From positions 124,001-188,000 of the forward strand of contig NZ_PCPZ01000004.1 of the NCBI RefSeq assembly GCF_002979865.1: 64,000 nucleotides of DNA, written 5' to 3'. The notes beneath the pieces are model-generated. The model was not told where the DNA came from. It saw only the letters and a list, made by a program, of their open reading frames with translations, and made no database searches. The position numbers were made by a program, and so were the translations under genes. This DNA comes from Arthrobacter sp. MYb214 (GTDB lineage Bacteria; Actinomycetota; Actinomycetes; Actinomycetales; Micrococcaceae). Positions 52,002-59,787 of this stretch are shown piece after piece; position 1 is the first letter of the stretch, and every line of letters starts with the position of its first letter.

Positions 52002-53015
52002 ATGCCTGACTCGTCGCGCCGCCGCCCCACGATCCGGGACGTCGCCAAGCATGCCGGGGTCTCAAAATCCTTGGTCTCTCTGGTGCTCTCGGATCCTAGC
52101 AAGGTCAGTTCGATGCGGCGTTCGCTGGTCGAGGACTCCATCCGCGAGTTGGGCTATCAGCCCAACCTGGCAGCGCGCTCGCTTTCGGCCGAGAACCGGC
52201 ATGCCATTGGCGTCGTCCTGGGGGAACTGCATAATCCCTGGGTTCTGAGCGTCGCGGAAGTGGTGCGCGAACAGTTGCAAGCAGCAGGGCTTGACGTGCT
52301 GTTCAGTGCGGCCGCGATCCACGACGGGCAGGGCGTTGGGCCCGCGGAACTGCAGACCTTGCGCGATTTGCGGGTCAGCGGAATCCTCGTCGTCGGATCA
52401 GCCGATGACGCAGTCAGCTTCGAAGCCGCCTTGGGTGAGACTCCCGCTGTATTTGTTGGCGGCGGGCGCCAGGCCCAATCAGGCACTGGCGCGGTTTCGG
52501 TTAATGATGAGCAGGGCTTCGGTTTGGTGATTGACCACTTGGTCGATTGCGGAAATGCGCGGATTACCCATATAGCCGGTGGCGCTGGTCCGGTTTCTGC
52601 GACGCGCGAAGCTGCCTATCATCGGGCGATGCTGCGCCATGGCTTGCGCCAGCATGTACAGGTGGTGGAAGCCGGGCCAACGATTCAGGCCGGGCATGAA
52701 GCCGTAGCGCGGTTGCTGGCCTCGGGGGCACGGCCTGAATCGCTGGCTTGTTTCAATGATCTTTCCGCCATTGGGGCGCTGCAGGCTCTGGATGAGGCTG
52801 GCGTGTCTGCGGCGGTGACTGGCTACGACAATATTTCCCTATCGTCGCTGGGAAGAATTTCGCTGACCAGCATCGGCTCGGATTCGGAAGATCTCGGTCG
52901 CAGCAGCGTGCGGCTGCTGCTCCAATTGATGCGGAATCCGGAAGGAAAATTTGCACGTCAGTTGATGATTCCACCGCGGCTTATCGTGCGCTCCTCGTCG
53001 CAGCTGCACCGTTGA
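52002..53015 (+). CDS. LacI-family regulator, paralogue of the one at 34031
   Basis: 337 residues. TIRDVAKHAGVSKSLVSLVLSDPSKVSSMRR is the helix-turn-helix; the recognition segment VSKSLVSLVL is identical to the regulator at 34031. The hinge is QPNLAARSLSAENR. The effector half has IGVVLGELHNPWVLSVAEVVREQ and ACFNDLSAIGALQALDEAG. It starts 5 bases after the dehydrogenase stop, so both form one operon, with the operator at 50706-50723 upstream. Confidence 0.87.
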   Translation: MPDSSRRRPTIRDVAKHAGVSKSLVSLVLSDPSKVSSMRRSLVEDSIRELGYQPNLAARSLSAENRHAIGVVLGELHNPWVLSVAEVVREQLQAAGLDVLFSAAAIHDGQGVGPAELQTLRDLRVSGILVVGSADDAVSFEAALGETPAVFVGGGRQAQSGTGAVSVNDEQGFGLVIDHLVDCGNARITHIAGGAGPVSATREAAYHRAMLRHGLRQHVQVVEAGPTIQAGHEAVARLLASGARPESLACFNDLSAIGALQALDEAGVSAAVTGYDNISLSSLGRISLTSIGSDSEDLGRSSVRLLLQLMRNPEGKFARQLMIPPRLIVRSSSQLHR

Positions 53016-53135
53016 ACCCTGTGAAAGCGGCGTTTCGCCGTGCTTGTCAAGGTCGGCAAATTACTCGTCTTCACATCCTTATGTCTTAACAAAGTCTTGA
53101 CGGATCGCTTTTCGTCACGCACACTTTAGGCATCT

Positions 53136-53151
53136 TGTGATTCAAGTCACG
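53136..53151. promoter_or_regulatory. CRP/GlxR-like site before the ABC transporter operon
   Basis: TGTGATTCAAGTCACG fits TGTGA-N6-TCACA except the last base. It lies 74 bases before the binding-protein gene, a sensible place for carbon-source activation or repression. Confidence 0.45.
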
Positions 53152-53224
53152 GAACATCTTGTTAAGGCGGCCCGCCCCAGGGGACAATCGGGGTGCGCCG
53201 GGGATTCCTGAAGGGGAAACGAAT

Positions 53225-54220
53225 ATGGGAAAGCCAATTTGGCGCAAACTCGCGATCACGCTCGCCATCATTCCAGCATTGGGGCTGGCGGCTTGCTCGT
53301 CCACTGGCGGGCGTGCACCGGAACCGGAAAGCAATGCCGGTGGCGGTGCGGTGGCGGCTACTGACCGCATCAAAATCGCGGTCATCACCCACGCGGCTCC
53401 AGGAGATACCTTCTGGGACATTCTTAGAAAGGGCGCTGAAGAAGCTTCGGCCAAGGACAACGTAGAACTCCAGTATCTGAGTGATCCTGATGGCGGACGC
53501 CAGTCCCAGCTGATCGAGCAGGCTATCGACCAGGGCGTCGACGGCATCGCCGTGACCCTGGCCAAGCCCGACGCCATGGCTGGAGCGCTAGGCAAGGCTG
53601 CCGATGCCGGGATCCCCATTGTCAGCTTGAATGCCGGTGAAGCCCGATTCAAGGATCTCGGAGCATTTGCCCACTTCGGTTCCAATGAGCAGCTTGCAGG
53701 CCAGGCCGCTGGCGAAAAGCTGAAGGAGGCTGGAATCAAGAAGCCGATATGCGTCATCCAGGAACAGGGGCACGTTGGGCTTGAAGCACGTTGCGCCGGC
53801 GTGAAGAAAATCGTCCCAGACACCGAAATACTCTACGTGCAGGGCACTGACATGACCCAGGTTGAATCAACGGCAACCGCAAAGCTCCAAGCCGATAAGC
53901 AAGCCGACGCGATCATCGGCCTGGGCGCACCCATCACGATGACACTGCTCAAGGCTAAAGCCACGGCGAAGTCCGAGGTCGAGGTAGCTTCCTTCGACAT
54001 GAACTCGCAGTTGGTTGAAGAAATCACCAAGGGCAATGTGATGTTCACCGTTGACCAGCAGCCTTGGTTGCAGGGCTACATGGCAGTTGATGCGCTGTGG
54101 CAGAACAACCGTGGCGGCTTCACCATCGGCGGTGGACAGGCGACGTTGACCGGCCCGGCTGTTGTAGACAAAGCCGTCGCTGAGCAAATTACCAGTTTCG
54201 CCCAAGAAGGCGTCCGCTAG
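53225..54220 (+). CDS. Sugar/polyol ABC transporter binding lipoprotein
   Basis: 331 residues. A lipoprotein signal ends in LAAC (Cys24), followed by a Ser/Gly/Glu linker and a ribose-type binding fold: IKIAVITHAAPGDTFWDILRKGAEEASA, QAIDQGVDGIAVTLAKPDAMAGAL, GIPIVSLNAG, VMFTVDQQPWLQGYMAVDALW. Type I periplasmic-binding proteins of this kind bind pentoses, hexoses or inositols. GAAGGGGAAACGAAT precedes the ATG. First gene of a binding protein-permease-ATPase operon inside the inositol locus. Confidence 0.87.
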   Translation: MGKPIWRKLAITLAIIPALGLAACSSTGGRAPEPESNAGGGAVAATDRIKIAVITHAAPGDTFWDILRKGAEEASAKDNVELQYLSDPDGGRQSQLIEQAIDQGVDGIAVTLAKPDAMAGALGKAADAGIPIVSLNAGEARFKDLGAFAHFGSNEQLAGQAAGEKLKEAGIKKPICVIQEQGHVGLEARCAGVKKIVPDTEILYVQGTDMTQVESTATAKLQADKQADAIIGLGAPITMTLLKAKATAKSEVEVASFDMNSQLVEEITKGNVMFTVDQQPWLQGYMAVDALWQNNRGGFTIGGGQATLTGPAVVDKAVAEQITSFAQEGVR

Positions 54221-54295
54221 CCACATCCCCTCGGCGCGCGCCTGATCTGCCGGTAGCGGCGATCCGGCGCGCAGCCTGGACACGGAGGAAATCCC

Positions 54296-55360
54296 ATGTC
54301 ATCTATAACAGCTTCACCCTCTCAAAAGAGAAAATCTCCGGCTCTGGACGAGCGCGTCGGCAAGAAAAGCGCATTGTCTATCCTTCTGGGCCGTCCGGAG
54401 ATCGGTGCTCTCGTGGGCGCCATCGCCCTCTTCGTATTCTTCGCCGTCGTCGCTCCGGTCTTCCTGGCTCCCGCATCCTTGGCCACCGTCCTCTATGGGG
54501 CTTCGACCATCGGCATCATGGCCGTTGGCGTGTCACTGCTGATGATCGGTGGCGAGTTCGACCTATCCACCGGTGTGGCCGTCATTTCTTCGGCGCTCAG
54601 TGCATCGATGATCTCCTGGTACTTCGGTCTCAACGTCTGGGTCGGCATTGCCTTGGCCCTGGTCGTCTCGCTGCTGATCGGTTTCATCAACGGAATCATC
54701 CTGATCAAGACCAAGCTGCCATCCTTCATCGTGACGCTGGCCAGTTTCTTGATGCTCACCGGCCTGAATCTGGGCCTGACGCGAGCCATTGGCGGCTCGG
54801 TGTCCTCTCCATCTATTGCGGATATCGAAGGATTCCAGAGCGCAAAGGCGGTCTTTGCCTCTTCAGTCAATATCGCCGGGATCGACGTCAAGATCACCGT
54901 GTTCATCTGGATCGCCATGGTGATCATCGCTTCCTGGATCTTGCTCCGAACCAAGATCGGGAACTGGATCTTCGCCGTAGGCGGGGATGAGAAGGCCGCT
55001 CGCGCCGTCGGCGTTCCAGTGGTCCGCACCAAGATCGGACTCTTCATGGCCGTTGGATTCTGCGGCTGGGTGCTGGGCATGCACAACCTCTTCGCCTTTG
55101 ACTCGGTGCAGTCCGGCGAAGGCATCGGCAATGAATTCCTCTACATCATTGCCGCGGTCATCGGCGGCTGCCTGCTCACCGGCGGTTACGGTTCAGCCAT
55201 TGGCGGCGCTATCGGGGCGTTCATTTTCGGCATGGCGAACAAGGGCATCGTGTACGCGGAATGGAATCCGGACTGGTTCAAGTTCTTCCTTGGCCTGATG
55301 CTGCTCTTGGCTACGGTGGTCAACATCGTGGTGAAAAAGCGTGCGGAATCCAGCAAGTAG
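54296..55360 (+). CDS. ABC transporter permease, ribose/inositol type
   Basis: 354 residues, about nine to ten helices. [24 protein letters not shown] is the BPD_transp_2 motif (G-x-D-L-S-x-G), [25 protein letters not shown] and [33 protein letters not shown] (ATPase-contact loop) are typical. It should homodimerise. Gap of 75 bases after the binding protein, and 19 bases before the ATPase gene. Confidence 0.88.
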   Translation: MSSITASPSQKRKSPALDERVGKKSALSILLGRPEIGALVGAIALFVFFAVVAPVFLAPASLATVLYGASTIGIMAVGVSLLMIGGEFDLSTGVAVISSALSASMISWYFGLNVWVGIALALVVSLLIGFINGIILIKTKLPSFIVTLASFLMLTGLNLGLTRAIGGSVSSPSIADIEGFQSAKAVFASSVNIAGIDVKITVFIWIAMVIIASWILLRTKIGNWIFAVGGDEKAARAVGVPVVRTKIGLFMAVGFCGWVLGMHNLFAFDSVQSGEGIGNEFLYIIAAVIGGCLLTGGYGSAIGGAIGAFIFGMANKGIVYAEWNPDWFKFFLGLMLLLATVVNIVVKKRAESSK

Positions 55361-55379
55361 GAAGCCAAGGACAAAAATC

Positions 55380-56273
55380 ATGAAGACTCGCAAGAATAAG
55401 AAGACCGAAGACCTGCTCGAGAAGCTCGAGCCCAAGATCAGCGACAACCTGCTGACCCTCAAGGGAGTTGGCAAGCACTACGGAAGCATCATCGCCCTGC
55501 GCGGTGTCGACATGGTGGTGGATCCGGGCAAGGTCACCTGCGTTCTCGGGGATAACGGCGCCGGCAAGTCCACGCTGATCAAGATCATCGCCGGCTTGCA
55601 CCAGCACGATGAAGGAGAGTTCAGTTTGCATGGCTCGGCCATCAAGCTCAAGAGTCCCCGCGTCGCACTGGATGCCGGCATCGCCGCGGTGTACCAGGAC
55701 CTGGCGGTCGTTCCTTTGATGCCGATCTGGCGCAACTTCTTCCTCGGCTCGGAACTGACCACCGGGGTTGGGCTGTTCAAGAAGCTTGATGTGCAGAAAA
55801 TGAAGGACATCACCAAGCAGGAGCTCTCCGACATGGGCATTGATCTGCGTGACGTCGAGCAGCCGATCGGCCAGCTGTCCGGCGGTGAACGCCAGTGCGT
55901 AGCCATCGCTCGCGCGGTATATTTCGGAGCCAAGGTCCTGATCCTCGATGAGCCCACCGCCGCCTTGGGCGTCAAACAGTCCGGCGTGGTGCTGCGCTAC
56001 ATCCTCCAGGCGCGCGACCGCGGGTTGGGTGTCATCTTCATTACGCACAACCCGCATCACGCGTATCCGGTAGGGGACTCGTTCCTGTTGCTGAAACGCG
56101 GCCGCTCCATCGGGTACTACTCGAAGTCGGAAATCACCGTCGAAGAGCTGACCGCCCAGATGGCCGGTGGCGCTGAACTCGCTGAACTGGCTCATGAGCT
56201 TGAACAGCTTGGTGGACATGATGAAGAGCTGGCAGAGGCAGAGGCGGGCGCGAACTCTCAAGCAACAGCCTGA
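55380..56273 (+). CDS. ABC transporter ATPase, single-domain
   Basis: 297 residues. Walker [10 protein letters not shown] at 57-65, signature LSGGE at 166-170, Walker B LILDEP at 187-192, switch His in [12 protein letters not shown]. Ribose-type transporters usually have a double ATPase of about 500 residues; this has one domain, as in fructose/inositol FrcA-like systems, and would work as a dimer. A charged N-terminal extension ([13 protein letters not shown]) and an acidic, Glu/Ala-rich C-terminal tail of about 35 residues are unusual additions. Confidence 0.88.
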   Translation: MKTRKNKKTEDLLEKLEPKISDNLLTLKGVGKHYGSIIALRGVDMVVDPGKVTCVLGDNGAGKSTLIKIIAGLHQHDEGEFSLHGSAIKLKSPRVALDAGIAAVYQDLAVVPLMPIWRNFFLGSELTTGVGLFKKLDVQKMKDITKQELSDMGIDLRDVEQPIGQLSGGERQCVAIARAVYFGAKVLILDEPTAALGVKQSGVVLRYILQARDRGLGVIFITHNPHHAYPVGDSFLLLKRGRSIGYYSKSEITVEELTAQMAGGAELAELAHELEQLGGHDEELAEAEAGANSQATA

Positions 56274-56289
56274 CCCAACCGCAACTAAA

Positions 56290-56325
56290 GCCTGGGCTTC
56301 TTCGCGATGGTGAAGAAGCCCAGGC
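56290..56325. terminator. Terminator between the ABC operon and a convergent dehydrogenase gene
   Basis: GCCTGGGCTTCTTC (56290-56303) pairs exactly with GAAGAAGCCCAGGC (56312-56325), 8-base loop. Confidence 0.85.
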
Positions 56326-56342
56326 CTTAGCTGTCCCAGTGC

Positions 56343-57344
56343 TTAGAGCGAGTAGTCAATCATTTCACTATGGCCAGTAGCGATGGAACGCACCGCGGCC
56401 TGGGCGATGGCCTGGGATTTGAGCCCCTCACGCAACGTGACAGGTACTTCCCGGTCTTCGTCCAGTGCCTGAACGAAGGCTCCCAAGCTGGCGGCATAGG
56501 TTGGCTGGACCCTGTCGAACCAGTTGCCGTGCAGCCCGTGGGATTGCGCGTGCTGCCCTTGGAACAGGCTGACGTGCCCCGAGGGTTGCCGTTCAGATGC
56601 GGCCATGGCTTCAGACCCCAGCGCTTCGATGCGTTCGTCATAGCCGTAATTCGTATGGCGCACACAATCTATTTGGGCCATCGCTCCACTAGGGAACTGC
56701 AGCGAACTGATCGAAGTGTCCACATCGCCAAATTCCGCAATCTCCGGGACGGCCAGGGCCGAGCCGAAGGCGTGCACCTGCAGGGGATCCTGGCCTGATA
56801 TCCAGCGTGCCAAATCATAGAAGTGCACGGCCTGATCGCGGAACTGGCCGCCAGAATTTTTCAGGTAAGCCAGTGGTGGCAATGCCGGGCCACGCGAAGT
56901 CAACTGGAGCAAAGCCAGATCGCCGATTCGCCCGGAGTGCACGAGCTCCTTGAGCTCTGCGTGAGCGCGATCGAAGCGCCGGTTGAAATTGACCATGGCC
57001 TTGATTCCTGAACGTTCAACGTAGGCTACCGTCGCCTTTGCCGTTTCCAAGTCGAGGTCGATTGGCTTTTCGACGAGAGCCGCCAGGCGCGCATCGGCTG
57101 CAAGGCGGAGGTTCTGGGCGTGGGAATCCGTTGATGACGCGATGAACACTGCGTCCAGGCCGTCGTTGCCGAAAATCTGGTCGAGCGTTGCTGCTGCCTT
57201 GGCGCCATGTCGCGAGGCCAGAGCAGCAGCTCGCTGAGGGTCAATGTCGTAGACCAGTTTAAAGTCGATCTCCGGGTGTGCGGCCAAGTTGTGTGCATGC
57301 ACCGAGCCGATGAAGCCGGCGCCGATCAGGGCGAATCTTTGCAT
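56343..57344 (-). CDS. Inositol 2-dehydrogenase-like Gfo/Idh/MocA protein
   Basis: 333 residues from the ATG at 57344. RFALIGAGFIGSVHAHNLAAHPEIDF is the Rossmann start. LVEKPIDLDLETAKATV carries the catalytic Lys, NFNRRFDRAHAELKELVHSGRIG follows, and GGQFRDQAVHFYDLARWISGQDP gives the Asp/His pair, as in IolG. Same length as the core IolG but diverged in sequence, so it may prefer another isomer (scyllo or D-chiro). It starts 28 bases after the TIM-barrel gene, forming a second IolG/IolI-like pair. Confidence 0.87.
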   Translation of the reverse strand: MQRFALIGAGFIGSVHAHNLAAHPEIDFKLVYDIDPQRAAALASRHGAKAAATLDQIFGNDGLDAVFIASSTDSHAQNLRLAADARLAALVEKPIDLDLETAKATVAYVERSGIKAMVNFNRRFDRAHAELKELVHSGRIGDLALLQLTSRGPALPPLAYLKNSGGQFRDQAVHFYDLARWISGQDPLQVHAFGSALAVPEIAEFGDVDTSISSLQFPSGAMAQIDCVRHTNYGYDERIEALGSEAMAASERQPSGHVSLFQGQHAQSHGLHGNWFDRVQPTYAASLGAFVQALDEDREVPVTLREGLKSQAIAQAAVRSIATGHSEMIDYSL

Positions 57345-57372
57345 TGAAGGCACCTCGTGAAGTTGGTTGAAG

Positions 57373-58257
57373 TCAGGAGACCATGATGTCCAGAAGATTG
57401 CGCATGGTGCTGGCAACCTTGTGGAAGTCGTGCTCATTGGCGCGGTCAGAGAACATCTCGGAAACCCACCAGCCGTCATAGCCGGTGGACTTGATCGCGT
57501 CCACCCACTGCTGCAATGGGATGGCGCCACCGCCGATGACGACATTGCGGTGCACGTCCTGGGCCGGAACCTCATGGCGCCGATCCAGATCCAACCCGTC
57601 GGAAATATGGGCCGCCTTGATCAGTTCCTTGGGCAACGCGGCCACTTCTTCCAAGGTGTCCCCGACGGTCCAGAAATGCCAGGTGTCCAAGGCGATGCCG
57701 ACGTTCTCGCGACCGCAACGCTCAATAATTTCCAGGGCTTGCCGACACCGATTGATATTCGACCAAGCCAGCGGTTCCAAGTAGATCTCCAGCCCGTGCT
57801 CTGCGGCGATCCCGGCGGCAGCAGATACATTATCGGCGGCAATGGCCATGGCCTCCGGTTCCGAGAGGCCGAGTGTCCCGCGGTAGCGATCATCAGATGC
57901 TGCGAGTTTTCCGGACTTGAAATCCTTGACCACATTCCAGTCCACTGGCCCGGTGCACATTTGCAGGATCGGTGCGCCGACCACTGTGGCGATTTCGGCC
58001 ATCCGCCTGACTTCCCGGAGCATGTCATCCCGTGCGGTGCCTTGGCGTTCAAGATCAAGGACTGCGCCGATTCCTGTCACTTCAAGGCCCGTGAGCATTT
58101 CTGGAAGCGTGTGCACAGAAAAGCCGGCATCAAGATAGCGATAGAGTTTCGGGCTTTGCAGCTCGATGCCGCCGAATCCGGCCGACCGTGCCGTTGCAAT
58201 GTCGGTGGCAACATTCCCGTAGAAACTTGTTGTGACATTCATGGACAGTTTTGCCAT
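57373..58257 (-). CDS. IolI-like TIM-barrel isomerase/epimerase
   Basis: 294 residues from ATG 58257, with AAGGAGG before it. MNVTTSFYGNVATDIATARSAGFGGIELQSPKLYRYL, GLEIYLEPLAWS (Glu), ALDTWHFWTVGD (Asp, His), AHISDGLDL and GYDGWWVSEMF (Glu) place it in the AP-endonuclease-2 barrel group near IolI, the 2-keto-myo-inositol isomerase. The metal ligands are all retained. First gene of the pair with the inositol dehydrogenase-like gene; a perfect TTGT-CAGT-ACAA site lies upstream. Confidence 0.83.
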   Translation of the reverse strand: MAKLSMNVTTSFYGNVATDIATARSAGFGGIELQSPKLYRYLDAGFSVHTLPEMLTGLEVTGIGAVLDLERQGTARDDMLREVRRMAEIATVVGAPILQMCTGPVDWNVVKDFKSGKLAASDDRYRGTLGLSEPEAMAIAADNVSAAAGIAAEHGLEIYLEPLAWSNINRCRQALEIIERCGRENVGIALDTWHFWTVGDTLEEVAALPKELIKAAHISDGLDLDRRHEVPAQDVHRNVVIGGGAIPLQQWVDAIKSTGYDGWWVSEMFSDRANEHDFHKVASTMRNLLDIMVS

Positions 58258-58564
58258 TGGTCCTCCTTGGCGTGTGGAATGCATGCGTGGAAACGAAATG
58301 TACAGTTGTCAGTACAAAGGTGCTTCCAAGATCATATGCCCACTGCTCCCCGGAAAGTAATACGCCCGGGCATATTCTCCATGAGTTTTTTCCGAGCCGC
58401 CGCTAGGCTGGTCTGCGAGTGCAGGATACGTCTGTTCATCACCGGTTTTTCAATGGTTCAAGGCGAAAGTGCGTTATATACCTTCAAGGGAATGCAGTAA
58501 TCCGGCTCGCTGATTGACTGGATATTCGCCCGCGACAGTGGCTGTTTCGAAGGTGTTTGCAATA
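58258..58564. promoter_or_regulatory. Divergent promoter region with GntR-type site TTGTCAGTACAA
   Basis: TTGTCAGTACAA at 58306-58317 is the best TTGT-N4-ACAA copy in the window and shares TGTCAGTACAA with the iolC site at 35256. It lies 49 bases before the IolI-like gene. The rest of the 307 bases, up to the arabinose regulator, holds no recognisable gene or operator. Confidence 0.5.
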
Positions 58565-59626
58565 ATGACCGTTGTGAACATTGCTCAGCCCGGTGAAGGG
58601 CGCCCAGGAAACCGGCCCCCGTCGATGGCGGATGTGGCGGCCTTGGCTGGGGTGTCCCATCAGACGGTTTCCCGCGTGCTCAACGACCATCCAAACGTCA
58701 GGGCGGGAACCCGCGACCAGGTGCTGGATGCCATCCGGCAGCTGGGTTATCGCCGCAACCGAGCCGCGCGGGCACTGGCCACATCGCACTCGAGCACTAT
58801 CGGCATTCTGACCATCGGCAGCGAATTCTTCGGACCGCAATCCACCGTGCTGGCCATCGAGGCCGCTGCCCGTGCGCAGGGATATTTCGTGACCGTTACC
58901 GCACTGGATCGCTATGACGCGCACAGCGCGAGCGAAGCCCTCAGCCACCTGGTGGACCAGGGCGTTGATGGCGTGGTGATGGTTGCGCCCTTCGAAAAGG
59001 TGATCGATGCCCTGGATGATGCTGCCCTGACGATTCCAGTGGTGGTCGTGGCCGCTCGCACGGAGGTTCCCGACGCGGATCCGGCGCATTACGTGTACAT
59101 CGACCAGCGTGAAGGCGCGCGCTTGGCCACTGGTCATCTTCTGGCCCTGGGGCACCGCAAGATCGTCCACGTGTCCGGGCCGACCGGCTGGTTCGACGCC
59201 ACCGAACGGCAGATCGGCTGGCGGGAAAAAATGCTGGAAGCCAAGGCCCCGATTGTTGAGGTGCCAGCTGAATCCTGGCAGGCCCAGAGCGGCTATGAGG
59301 CAGGCCAGCGTCTGGTTGACCCGATACGCGCCGGCGAAGTTACGGCAGTATTCGCAGCGAATGATTACCTTGCCACCGGTGTTCTGCGTGCTTTCTGGGA
59401 AGCCGGGCTGGAAGTGCCCAATGACGTTTCGGTTATCGGTTTCGACGACCTGCAAATCTCCAATTTCCTGATCCCTTCGCTGACCACGGTTCGCCAGCCT
59501 TTCCGCGATGTCGGCCATGCTGCGCTGATGGAATTGCTGGAAGGCGCCACGGCTGACAGGGTCCCGAAAGTGATTGCGCCAACGCTGGTAATCCGGGCGA
59601 GTACCGCACCGCCCAACGCCCGCTAG
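58565..59626 (+). CDS. LacI-family regulator of L-arabinose genes (AraR-like)
   Basis: 353 residues. SMADVAALAGVSHQTVSRVLNDHPNVRAGTRDQV is the helix-turn-helix, hinge RRNRAARALATSHS, then IGILTIGSEFFGPQSTVLAIEAAA and VSVIGFDDLQISNFLIPSLTTVRQP of the effector domain. ATG at 58565 has GAAGG at a distance; the true start could be slightly up- or downstream. It precedes araBDA on the same strand. The perfect palindrome TGTTAGCGCTAACA before araB and before the next transport gene is its probable operator. It is a LacI-type regulator, not the AraC or GntR-type arabinose regulator of other bacteria. Confidence 0.85.
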   Translation: MTVVNIAQPGEGRPGNRPPSMADVAALAGVSHQTVSRVLNDHPNVRAGTRDQVLDAIRQLGYRRNRAARALATSHSSTIGILTIGSEFFGPQSTVLAIEAAARAQGYFVTVTALDRYDAHSASEALSHLVDQGVDGVVMVAPFEKVIDALDDAALTIPVVVVAARTEVPDADPAHYVYIDQREGARLATGHLLALGHRKIVHVSGPTGWFDATERQIGWREKMLEAKAPIVEVPAESWQAQSGYEAGQRLVDPIRAGEVTAVFAANDYLATGVLRAFWEAGLEVPNDVSVIGFDDLQISNFLIPSLTTVRQPFRDVGHAALMELLEGATADRVPKVIAPTLVIRASTAPPNAR

Positions 59627-59676
59627 GCAAGCGCTTCATTCCCCGAGTCCGGGATCCGGTATTGCGGATCACAAAT

Positions 59677-59690
59677 TGTTAGCGCTAACA
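59677..59690. promoter_or_regulatory. Arabinose operator TGTTAGCGCTAACA, copy 1
   Basis: Perfect 14-bp palindrome 97 bases before araB, with the LacI-type central CG. An identical copy is at 63781-63794. Confidence 0.85.
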
Positions 59691-59787
59691 TTGGATCGAG
59701 GTTTTGTTCTGCCAGCGCATTTTTCGCGAGTGGAGCAGGAAACGATGGCTATGGCGCTGCTCACCGAGCTGTGCGAACGGAGATTTC

